Source: Opitutaceae bacterium (GTDB lineage: Bacteria > Verrucomicrobiota > Verrucomicrobiia > Opitutales > Opitutaceae). From it: a stretch of 13,561 bases of DNA. The stretch is from positions 1 to 13,561 of the forward strand of contig PMSP01000008.1 of assembly GCA_003168315.1 (NCBI GenBank), read 5' to 3'. Under the pieces are notes generated by a model. The model had not been told where the DNA came from and made no database searches. It was given only the letters and a program-made list of their open reading frames with translations. Made by a program: the position numbers and the translations under genes. This document shows positions 1 to 6,358 of this stretch, one piece after another (within the stretch, counting starts at the first letter, position 1; each line of letters opens with the position of its first letter).

Positions 1-406
1 GTACAAATCCCCCCAGGCAGAAGAGGGCGGTCGCCGTTATCTCCCGGATGTAGGTCCCGGTGACGACCTTCCACGGGACCATGAGTATCAGCGCCGGGGT
101 GATCCCGTAATAGAGGTAGAACTTCCCCCGGTAGAAGCTCATGTCGTGGGGGCGGGTGGCACCCTGGGGGCCCGCGTAGGGGTTCTCGAGGCGCAGGAGA
201 AGGGGGTCCACCCCGACGTCGAGGTTCGTGCGGCCCGCGATGAGGGCATCGGTCAGGAGACCGTAGTAGCCCGGCGGCGTCCGGCTAGTCAGCCGCCCCT
301 CGACCCGGCGGGCGTCGTGCAGGTAGCTCCATGCGACGGCAAGGGTGACAGCAAGGGCAAGCCAGAGCTCCAGTCGCTCCCTCTGTCCTCGAATCGGCGC
401 GCTCAC
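1..406 (-). CDS. Polytopic membrane protein, N-terminal part (runs off the window edge)
   Basis: I read an open frame on the minus strand from a GTG at 404-406 to position 1 without a stop, giving 135 residues. It starts with a short basic stretch (SAPIRGQRERLE), then a hydrophobic segment (LWLALAVTLAVAW, about residues 14-26), then a loop rich in Gly, Pro and Arg (GYYGLLTDALIAGRTNLDV and RPHDMSFYRGKFYLYYG), then a second hydrophobic stretch (ITPALILMVPW). This pattern is typical of large bacterial membrane proteins of the GT-C glycosyltransferase or mannosyltransferase-like type, in which a periplasmic loop follows the first helix. An in-frame TTG at 410-412 lies about 8 nt after a GGGGGAAG sequence at 421-428 and is an alternative start with a better ribosome site. 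It follows the FkbM gene by only 11 bp on the same strand, so the two are probably one operon. The exact function is not recognisable from this fragment. Confidence 0.72.
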   Translation of the reverse strand, partial: MSAPIRGQRERLELWLALAVTLAVAWSYLHDARRVEGRLTSRTPPGYYGLLTDALIAGRTNLDVGVDPLLLRLENPYAGPQGATRPHDMSFYRGKFYLYYGITPALILMVPWKVVTGTYIREITATALFCLGGFV

Positions 407-417
407 GGGCAACGGGG

Positions 418-1251
418 CTACTTCCCCCGCTGGGAGCGGGGCGGGCTGCCCCGGCTGGCAAGGAGGTTGATGAAGTTCAGCCCCTTCACCTTCCCCGCCA
501 TGGCGAGAAACGTCGGCTCATCGAAGAGCGTCCAGCCGTCGGCGGAGTAGAAATCAAGCCCCAGTCCGCGGACGAACGAAAAGAGCTCGGCGGGGGCGTC
601 CCCTGCCCGCTTGAGACCGTCCGGCCAGAACTCGAGGTAGATCAGGGCGTCCGACCCCCTGAGGGTGCGCTCCATTCCCCTGAGGACATTCAGCTCCCAT
701 CCCTGAACGTCCACCTTGATGAAATCCGGCCGGACGCCCGGCAGGAGGCTGTCGAAGGACACCACCTCGACCTCGACCGGCTTGAGGAACGCCGTCCTTG
801 CGTGCGAACCCAGGTGGTTGTCGCCCGAGTTTATCGAAATCCGGTGGAGGATCATCCGCTCGGGCTTCGTCCCCAGGGCCGCCCGGTGCGCCTGCACGTT
901 CTGGATCCCGTTCGCCTCGCAATTGTCGACCAGGAGGCTTGCGAGGTCCGGGTCGGGCTCGAAGGCGATGACCCTTCCCGCACGCCCGACAAGGTCCGCC
1001 ATGTACAGCGTGTAGAGGCCCACGTTGGCGCCCACGTCCACGACCGTCATGCCGGGTTTCACCAGGCGGCTCAGGATCTCGCGCTCCGACCTGCCCATGA
1101 AGCCGCAACGATGCATCCAGAGGTAGAGGCTCCGGTCGAAGGTCCTGGAGGCCAGGCGATTGCCCCACACCGACTGCTCCCGGCGCCAGAGGCCGAGCCC
1201 GTTGAACGCCGAGGCCAGGTATTCAAACGTCGCGGTGACGGGGTTCATCAC
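418..1251 (-). CDS. FkbM family SAM-dependent methyltransferase
   Basis: This 277-residue protein has the Rossmann-type methyltransferase core of the FkbM (Methyltransf_21) family. The SAM-binding motif I VDVGANVGLY is at residues 71-80, the acidic end of strand 2 is IAFEPD (95-100), and the family signature DFIKVDVQGWELNVLRG is near 176-192, where the Asp and Glu (KVDVQGWE) are characteristic. The first 65 residues form a helical extension containing a Trp- and Arg-rich segment. FkbM enzymes methylate oxygen atoms on sugars or small molecules; many lie in polysaccharide or glycolipid clusters, which fits the membrane protein gene 11 bp downstream. The start is a GTG at 1249-1251 followed directly by an ATG at 1246-1248; neither has a clear ribosome site, so the ATG may be the real start. 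The substrate cannot be told. The family call is secure. Confidence 0.93.
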   Translation of the reverse strand: MMNPVTATFEYLASAFNGLGLWRREQSVWGNRLASRTFDRSLYLWMHRCGFMGRSEREILSRLVKPGMTVVDVGANVGLYTLYMADLVGRAGRVIAFEPDPDLASLLVDNCEANGIQNVQAHRAALGTKPERMILHRISINSGDNHLGSHARTAFLKPVEVEVVSFDSLLPGVRPDFIKVDVQGWELNVLRGMERTLRGSDALIYLEFWPDGLKRAGDAPAELFSFVRGLGLDFYSADGWTLFDEPTFLAMAGKVKGLNFINLLASRGSPPRSQRGK

Positions 1252-1516
1252 GGGAAGGAAACCGGCATGGAATAGACGGACGGCATCAAGGCTGAGCCTC
1301 CCATGGGAAAGGAAGCCGCCGGAGGGTCAATGACGAACGCCCCCGTCGCCGGGTGGGCTCTGAAGTTGGAGCCTTTGCTTTGCCGAACTCCAGCCAGATT
1401 CGGCCCTACCGCTAACTCTGACATCAGAGCATGTACGGCCCCGATCACGTTCGCGAACGGAAACTCCGTCACAGACCTTTTTGAAGCATAAACCGACTAA
1501 TGATCCAAGGCGTGAA

Positions 1517-1558
1517 GCCGATCGCGCAGAAGCTACACCGAATGTCTGCGTGATCGGC
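1517..1558. repeat. Inverted repeat, 14-bp arms with 14-nt loop
   Basis: The left arm GCCGATCGCGCAGA (1517-1530) and right arm TCTGCGTGATCGGC (1545-1558) are complementary at 13 of 14 positions, and the one exception is a G opposite T that can pair as G-U on the plus-strand transcript. The loop is 14 nt. No U-tract follows on either strand, so it does not look like a simple intrinsic terminator. Confidence 0.7.
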
Positions 1559-1655
1559 ACACTGTCTGCCAAGGTTATCCGCTTTGGATCAATTCATGAC
1601 CCCCTAAAGGTTAGAAGGGGATAGTGGATGATGATGTTTGCGACCATCCCGCGAT

Positions 1656-1707
1656 AATATGCTCCTCGCGCTCCTTCGACCCATTCATCGCGGCTCAGGA
1701 GCATATT
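1656..1707. repeat. Inverted repeat, perfect 11-bp arms
   Basis: AATATGCTCCT (1656-1666) and AGGAGCATATT (1697-1707) are perfect reverse complements 30 nt apart. CGCG at 1667-1670 can extend the stem with CGCG at 1689-1692 if four bases (1693-1696) bulge out. It lies 34 bp beyond the stop of the leftward gene at 1741 and could stabilise or end that transcript, although no U-tract follows. Confidence 0.65.
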
Positions 1708-1740
1708 CTCGTCGGGGACGGAGCGGTCGGACTGTTTGCC

Positions 1741-2106
1741 TCAGAGGCGTGACACCGTTGCCGGGTCATTGCGCAACCCCATCGTGGCCATGAAATTCAC
1801 GGTGATGGGATCGCTGTACGGAGCATCAGCCTGACGGTCGAGCAGGCGCTGGGTGGCTGCGGCCCTTGCCGCGGCCGCGAGCGCACGCTTTTCCTCGGCC
1901 TCGCTGCTCACGAGCGCGATCAGGCGCGGGGAACGCGGGGCGTAGTCGTCTACAAACAGCGCGAGAAGTGAAAGAGAACAGGCGAACCCTACCACGTAGG
2001 AGGCAATGAGGACGAAGGGTAGGGAATCGATAATGGACGCAGCGACAGCAAGTAGCAAAAGGACTGCTACGGTCGCGATGGAGATGATTGCGGGTAGATT
2101 CTTCAT
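1741..2106 (-). CDS. Small two-helix membrane protein, unknown function
   Basis: This 121-residue protein has two hydrophobic helices close together, about residues 4-26 (LPAIISIATVAVLLLLAVAASII) and 30-52 (PFVLIASYVVGFACSLSLLALFV). An Ala- and Arg-rich cytoplasmic-type tail follows, with a helical segment EEKRALAAAARAAATQRLL around residues 70-90. No catalytic motif is visible. The ATG at 2104-2106 has no clear ribosome site, but a strong hairpin (2117-2148) begins 10 nt upstream and could control it. The gene diverges from the PQQ dehydrogenase gene. Short proteins of this shape recur, as far as I remember, in Opitutaceae genomes, but I cannot name a family. It is likely a real gene because of its coherent membrane topology. 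Confidence 0.68.
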   Translation of the reverse strand: MKNLPAIISIATVAVLLLLAVAASIIDSLPFVLIASYVVGFACSLSLLALFVDDYAPRSPRLIALVSSEAEEKRALAAAARAAATQRLLDRQADAPYSDPITVNFMATMGLRNDPATVSRL

Positions 2107-2116
2107 TGTGGTGGCG

Positions 2117-2148
2117 TTTGAGGGATGTGAACTGCTTCACCCCTCAAA
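2117..2148. promoter_or_regulatory. Long hairpin in the divergent intergenic region
   Basis: TTTGAGGG (2117-2124) pairs perfectly with CCCTCAAA (2141-2148). Inside, GTGAA (2127-2131) pairs with TTCAC (2136-2140), leaving a four-base loop CTGC and a two-base bulge AT. The result is 13 base pairs in 32 nt. For the leftward gene the hairpin sits in the leader, ending about 10 nt before the ATG. For the rightward gene it lies about 180 nt upstream of the start. A leader control hairpin or a regulator-binding site are both possible; the function is inferred only from position. Confidence 0.55.
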
Positions 2149-2154
2149 GCGTAA

Positions 2155-2166
2155 TTTTCCGGAAAA
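2155..2166. promoter_or_regulatory. Perfect 12-bp palindrome, operator-like
   Basis: TTTTCCGGAAAA is a perfect palindrome with an A-tract continuing to 2168. It stands 6 bp after the hairpin at 2117-2148, between divergent genes. Symmetry and A/T-rich arms are typical of a dimeric regulator site. No matching known operator is recognised. Confidence 0.4.
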
Positions 2167-2324
2167 AAAGATCAGCAAATGTGCGAATTCTGACGGTTGC
2201 CGATTCTGGGATGCGGCTTGGCTACAACCCTAGCCGCCGTCGAATCACCCTTCCCGGGGTGGCAAATGCTCGGCGCTTCGATCTCTGCTTGGCAATGCAG
2301 GCGGGACTCCTTCAACTCGGCCCC

Positions 2325-4457
2325 ATGCGCAACCTGCCCCTGGTTCCATGTGCGGCGCTTTTGTCTGCCCTCAGCCTTTCCGCCGCCCCGGCCCCGGTTT
2401 TCGCCGGCCGCGACTGGCCCGCCTACATGGGCGACAAGGCCGCGAGCCATTACTCGACGCTGGCGCAGATCACGCCGGACAACGTGAACCAGCTCCAGGT
2501 GGCGTGGACCTGGCAGGGCAACGGCGCGCGCCCCAATACATCCCAGATCCAGTGCAACCCGCTCATCATAGACGGCGTGCTCTACGCGACCACGGCCCAG
2601 ATGAAGCTTATCGCGCTCGAGGCCGCCACGGGGCGCGAGCTGTGGCGTTTCGAGCCGCTCGAGGCGAACGGCGTCAACCGCGGGCTGGTCTACTGGGCCG
2701 ACGGCGATGACCGACGGATCCTCTACGGCAACGGCCACTGGCTGCACGCGGTCGACGCCCGCACGGGCAAGCTGATCGACGCCTTTGGCGACCACGGAAG
2801 GGTCGATCTCTCGGAGGGCCTGGGGCGCGATGTCCGCGGGCTGGCTATCCAGGCCAACTCGCCCGGCGTGATCTATCGCAACCTGATCATCATGTCCATG
2901 CGCGTGGGAGAGGGCCCGGGCCCCGCGGCTCCGGGGCATGTCCGCGGCTATGACGTGCGGACCGGAAAGCTGGTCTGGATCTTCCACGCTGCCCCCTACC
3001 CCGGCGAGGCGCACTACGACGAGTGGCCCCCCGAGGCGTGGAAACACGTGGGAGGGGTCAATGCGTGGCCCGGCATGACCGTCGACGACGAGCGGGGCCT
3101 CGTATTCTGCCCGATCGGCTCGGCGACGTTTGATTTCTGGGGCGGCAGCCGGCCTGGCAACGACGTCTATGCGGACTGCCTGGTCGTCCTCGACGCCGCG
3201 ACCGGCAAGGTCTCCTGGTACTACCAGTTCACCCACCATGACCTCTGGGACCGCGATCCCCCGGCGGCGCCGACACTCCTTACGATCCACCGGGGCGGCC
3301 GTGACATCCCCGCCGTGGCCCAGGTGACGAAGAGCGGGCACGTCTGGGTGTTCAACCGAGTGACCGGCGAGCACCTGTTCCCGGTGCAGGAGATCGCCGT
3401 CCCAAGTTCCGACCTCGCAGGCGAGGTGGCGTCCCCCACCCAGCCGCTGCCGCTCAAGCCCGCGCCCTTCGCCCGCCAGCTCTTCACGGCCGACCTCATC
3501 ACGGACCGGACGCCGGAGGCGCACCGGGCCGTGCTCGAGCGCTTCTCGAGGCTCCGGTCGCACGTGCAATTCCTGCCGCCCAGCCGCGAAGGCACGATCA
3601 TCTTCCCCGGCTTCGACGGAGGGGCGGAATGGGGCGGTGCGGCCGCGGATCCCGACGGCATCCTCTATGTGAATTCCAACGAGATGCCGTGGGTTCTCAA
3701 CATGATCGACTCGAGCGGCGCGACGTCGCTCGGCCAGCAGGTCTACCTTCAGAACTGCACGGGCTGCCACGGCGCGGACCGCCGGGGCAACGCCGCTGGA
3801 AACATCCCGTCGCTTGTCGACATCAAGCAGCGCCTCTCCCGCGAGCAGATAACGGAAGTGATCACGAAGGGCCGGGCCGTCATGCCCTCGTGGGGGTTTC
3901 TGTCCGAACAGCAGAGGAACAGTGTCGTCAGCTACCTGATGGGCGAGGTGCAGACGGCCGCGCCCGAGGAGCAGGGGGCGTGGAAGACCTACCTTCCCGA
4001 CCTCGGGTCCGACACGGCGACCCCGCCGCCCTATACCCATACCGGCTACAACCGCTTCCTCGACCCGGACGGCTATCCCGCCGTCAAGCCGCCTTGGGGG
4101 ACGCTGAATGCCATCGACCTGAACACGGGGGACTATCTCTGGCGCGTGACCCTGGGCGAGTATCCGGAGCTGACCGCCAAGGGCGTTCCGCCGACGGGGA
4201 CCGAGAACTACGGCGGCCCGCTCGTGACGGCCGGCGGCCTCCTCTTCATCGGGGCCAGCAAGGATGAGATGTTCCATGCCTTCGATAGCAAATCGGGACG
4301 CGAGCTCTGGCACGTGAAACTGCCCGCCGGCGGCTATGCGACCCCCTCCACGTACGAGGTGGCGGGAAGGCAGTACGTCGTGATCGCCTGCGGCGGCGGC
4401 AAGATGGGGACGAAGAGCGGCGATTCCTACGTCGCCTTTGCGCTGCCCGGGAATTAA
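2325..4457 (+). CDS. Secreted PQQ-dependent dehydrogenase with inserted cytochrome c domain (glucose/quinate dehydrogenase-like)
   Basis: The protein (710 residues from this ATG) is an eight-bladed PQQ beta-propeller. Family signatures are visible: DWPAYMGDKAASHYSTLAQI after the signal peptide, FTHHDLWDRDPP around residues 302-313, IIFPGFDGGAEWGGAAADP, YVNSNEMPW, TGTENYGGPL and the C-terminal GGGKMGTKSGDSYVAFALP. These match the membrane glucose/quinate/shikimate dehydrogenase group better than methanol dehydrogenases. A cytochrome c domain is inserted after the NEMPW motif: CTGCH at residues 478-482 binds heme c, and the Met of RAVMPSW (about 520) is the likely sixth ligand. It should oxidise a sugar or alcohol in the periplasm and pass electrons through its own heme to the respiratory chain. 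I chose this start because it directly precedes a signal peptide (MRNLPLVPC..., cleavage near Ala27). The frame is open back to 2088, and an ATG at 2295-2297 is an alternative. No N-terminal membrane bundle is present, so it is a soluble form. Confidence 0.93.
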   Translation: MRNLPLVPCAALLSALSLSAAPAPVFAGRDWPAYMGDKAASHYSTLAQITPDNVNQLQVAWTWQGNGARPNTSQIQCNPLIIDGVLYATTAQMKLIALEAATGRELWRFEPLEANGVNRGLVYWADGDDRRILYGNGHWLHAVDARTGKLIDAFGDHGRVDLSEGLGRDVRGLAIQANSPGVIYRNLIIMSMRVGEGPGPAAPGHVRGYDVRTGKLVWIFHAAPYPGEAHYDEWPPEAWKHVGGVNAWPGMTVDDERGLVFCPIGSATFDFWGGSRPGNDVYADCLVVLDAATGKVSWYYQFTHHDLWDRDPPAAPTLLTIHRGGRDIPAVAQVTKSGHVWVFNRVTGEHLFPVQEIAVPSSDLAGEVASPTQPLPLKPAPFARQLFTADLITDRTPEAHRAVLERFSRLRSHVQFLPPSREGTIIFPGFDGGAEWGGAAADPDGILYVNSNEMPWVLNMIDSSGATSLGQQVYLQNCTGCHGADRRGNAAGNIPSLVDIKQRLSREQITEVITKGRAVMPSWGFLSEQQRNSVVSYLMGEVQTAAPEEQGAWKTYLPDLGSDTATPPPYTHTGYNRFLDPDGYPAVKPPWGTLNAIDLNTGDYLWRVTLGEYPELTAKGVPPTGTENYGGPLVTAGGLLFIGASKDEMFHAFDSKSGRELWHVKLPAGGYATPSTYEVAGRQYVVIACGGGKMGTKSGDSYVAFALPGN

Positions 4458-4507
4458 AAGGGCCCCAAGCGCAGAGCCGGACACACCGACGTTCCATCCA
4501 ATGACCC

Positions 4508-6283
4508 ATGGCACGTGCATTGTCATTTGTTCTCGCTTGCCCGGTCGCGTTTGCCCTTCTCCTGCCGGTAGACGGTAGCGCCGCCAACTCCCCCGATGGG
4601 AGCTCCGTCCCGGGGGCGCCAATGCGTTCCGACTTCCTGAAGGTCGGGTTGTCGGAAGATCGTGACACGCTCCTCTTCCTCGCCGTGGACAGCCTTGGCC
4701 AGGGCAAGGTCGACCAGAACATCCTCTCGGCGCCAAGGCCTTCCCAGGCGCACAATCCGGGCTGGAGCCTCGAGGCGGGCGCCTCGGACCTGCGGCTCAG
4801 TTCGTCGTGGTCCCCGGCGGTCAGTCCCGCGCCGCTCTCCCTGACGATAGACACCCGCTTCTGCTACGGCACGCTCCTCGGCCTATTCAACTCCGAGGGA
4901 GCCATTGAGCTGCCGGCCGTCCTGCATCTCCCGGGCTACGGCACCCTGCGGGTGACCTCGACCGCGCCGGGAGGATCGCTCGGATACGCGGCTGGCCCCG
5001 GCTGGGTCCGCGTCTCCTTTCCGCCCGCGACCGAGACGAGCCCAGCCTCCTCTTACCGGCTGGAAGCGACAACGATCTGCCCGCCGGTCAGGGGGATCGG
5101 GGACGACCGGCGCTTCGACGGCTTCCGGCGGAACTGGCTCAACGTGCTTCAGCTTAATCCCAGCCGCCGGATGCTCTCGAACAACACGAGCAGCGACACG
5201 GTCGGCTTCTGCTACTACGAGTACGCGGACATCGCGCGCGAGACGCCGCCCCTGGCCGAGGGGCTCTACGCCCTGGACCTGGTGCGCCAGACGCTCGACC
5301 GCGTGCTCTCGGGCACAAAGACCTATGGCATGCCCGGCTACGGCGACTTTCCCGTTGAGTCCTCCGATACTTTTCCCTCCCTGCTGATCGCCGCCGCCGA
5401 CTATGTCGAGGGTCGGCAGGACTGGGCCTGGCTGCGCACCCGCTACCCCGAGATCAGGGCGATGGCAGACAGGATGGTGGCCACGGACACGAGCGGCGAC
5501 GGGCTCATCAAGTATGCGGCCTCCGGCAATTCGGGAACGTGGAACGAGGGGCAACCCAAGGTGAGGCCCTCAAACTGGTGGGACACGATCGGGTTTGGGT
5601 ACGAGGACGCCTACTCCAATGCCTTGGCGTACCGCGCACTCCTGGGCATGAAAAGAATGGCCCAGGGGTTGCACGCGCGCGCGGACGCCGACCGCTACGG
5701 AGCCGCGGCCTCGAAGCTCCACGACGCCTATTTCAGGACCTTCTACAATCCCTCGACCGGGATCCTGGCGGGCTGGAAAAGCGCCGACGGCTCGCTGCAC
5801 GACTACTATTTCCTGTTCGTGAACGGTATCGCCGTCCTCTATGGGCTCGCGCCGGAGGACAAGGCCGCAGGGATCATGGACCGGCTCTGGGACAAGATGG
5901 AGGCGGCGGGGTACACGAACTTCCGGATGGGGCTGCCGGGCAACCTTGTCCCTGTGCCGCGCAGGGACTATGCGCACAAGGATCCCCGATACGGCGGGGG
6001 GATTCGCGAGGACAACGCCGACGGGTTCCAGATCTACGAGAACGGGGGCGCAACCGCCTGCTTCTCGTACTTCAGCATCGCGGCCCTTTACAAGGTTGGC
6101 CAGCGCGCGCGGGCCGACCAGATACTCTTCCCCATCCTCGACGCCTTCGAGCAGAGGGAGTTCGAGGGAACCGAGGCGAACCACAAGAGCAATGACTGGA
6201 GGAAGTGGGACGGCACGGCCGAGGGCTACGAGGGCTTCCTCTCCGACAACTACTACACGCTGCTTGCGGTGACCGGGCGTTGA
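4508..6283 (+). CDS. Secreted six-hairpin (alpha/alpha-barrel) glycosidase-like protein
   Basis: This 591-residue protein has a signal peptide (MARALSFVLACPVAFALLLP..., cleavage near Ala25-Ala26), a beta-rich N-terminal domain to about residue 190, and a helical C-terminal domain of about 380 residues. Repeated Tyr-, Trp- and Gly-rich motifs fit the six-hairpin glycosidase fold shared by trehalases (GH37), GH63, GH65 and GH78-type enzymes: SSDTFPSLLIAA, TSGDGLIKY, SNWWDTIGFGYEDAYSNALAY (355 onward), ENGGATACFSYF and, near the end, KWDGTAEGYEGFLSDNYY. Candidate catalytic acids are Asp359 (WWD) and the acids of the C-terminal EGYEG and IREDNADGF segments, but I cannot assign them. The start lies 50 bp after the PQQ dehydrogenase on the same strand, so co-transcription is likely. 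A periplasmic hydrolase feeding sugars to that dehydrogenase is a reasonable inference. The specific family and substrate are unknown. Confidence 0.82.
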   Translation: MARALSFVLACPVAFALLLPVDGSAANSPDGSSVPGAPMRSDFLKVGLSEDRDTLLFLAVDSLGQGKVDQNILSAPRPSQAHNPGWSLEAGASDLRLSSSWSPAVSPAPLSLTIDTRFCYGTLLGLFNSEGAIELPAVLHLPGYGTLRVTSTAPGGSLGYAAGPGWVRVSFPPATETSPASSYRLEATTICPPVRGIGDDRRFDGFRRNWLNVLQLNPSRRMLSNNTSSDTVGFCYYEYADIARETPPLAEGLYALDLVRQTLDRVLSGTKTYGMPGYGDFPVESSDTFPSLLIAAADYVEGRQDWAWLRTRYPEIRAMADRMVATDTSGDGLIKYAASGNSGTWNEGQPKVRPSNWWDTIGFGYEDAYSNALAYRALLGMKRMAQGLHARADADRYGAAASKLHDAYFRTFYNPSTGILAGWKSADGSLHDYYFLFVNGIAVLYGLAPEDKAAGIMDRLWDKMEAAGYTNFRMGLPGNLVPVPRRDYAHKDPRYGGGIREDNADGFQIYENGGATACFSYFSIAALYKVGQRARADQILFPILDAFEQREFEGTEANHKSNDWRKWDGTAEGYEGFLSDNYYTLLAVTGR

Positions 6284-6358
6284 GCCGGCTCCACGCATGG
6301 GGACTTTCCTTCAGGTTTTGCTTTCCCTCCGTGCGAAAGGCGCGAAAAGGAAAGGATC

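Larger units (their letters stand above)
1252..1740. other. Gene-free intergenic stretch with clustered inverted repeats
   Basis: I see no convincing gene here. Small open frames occur on both strands (for example 1248-1472 minus and 1303-1491 plus), but they lack ribosome sites and recognisable domains. What stands out is symmetry: CTCTGA-CA-TCAGAG (1416-1429), the perfect palindrome CGTTCGCGAACG (1448-1459), a 14-bp-arm hairpin (1517-1558), a CCCCT/AGGGG hairpin (1601-1620) and an 11-bp-arm hairpin (1656-1707). The two flanking genes both point left, so part of this stretch lies downstream of the small membrane protein gene and part upstream of the FkbM gene. It could hold a structured RNA, operator sites or the remains of a mobile element. 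Confidence 0.5.

Noticed and set aside
1248..1572. Short minus-strand frames (1248-1472 starting with GTG, 1327-1572) and a plus-strand frame 1303-1491
   Set aside because: They have no domain and no ribosome site, and mutually overlapping frames on both strands look equally unlikely; the stretch is better described by its inverted repeats.
2172..4736. 854-residue open frame on the minus strand
   Set aside because: It is antisense to the PQQ dehydrogenase, whose domain motifs are clear. The frame has a biased Arg-, Gly- and Val-rich composition without domains and exists only because high G+C suppresses stops.
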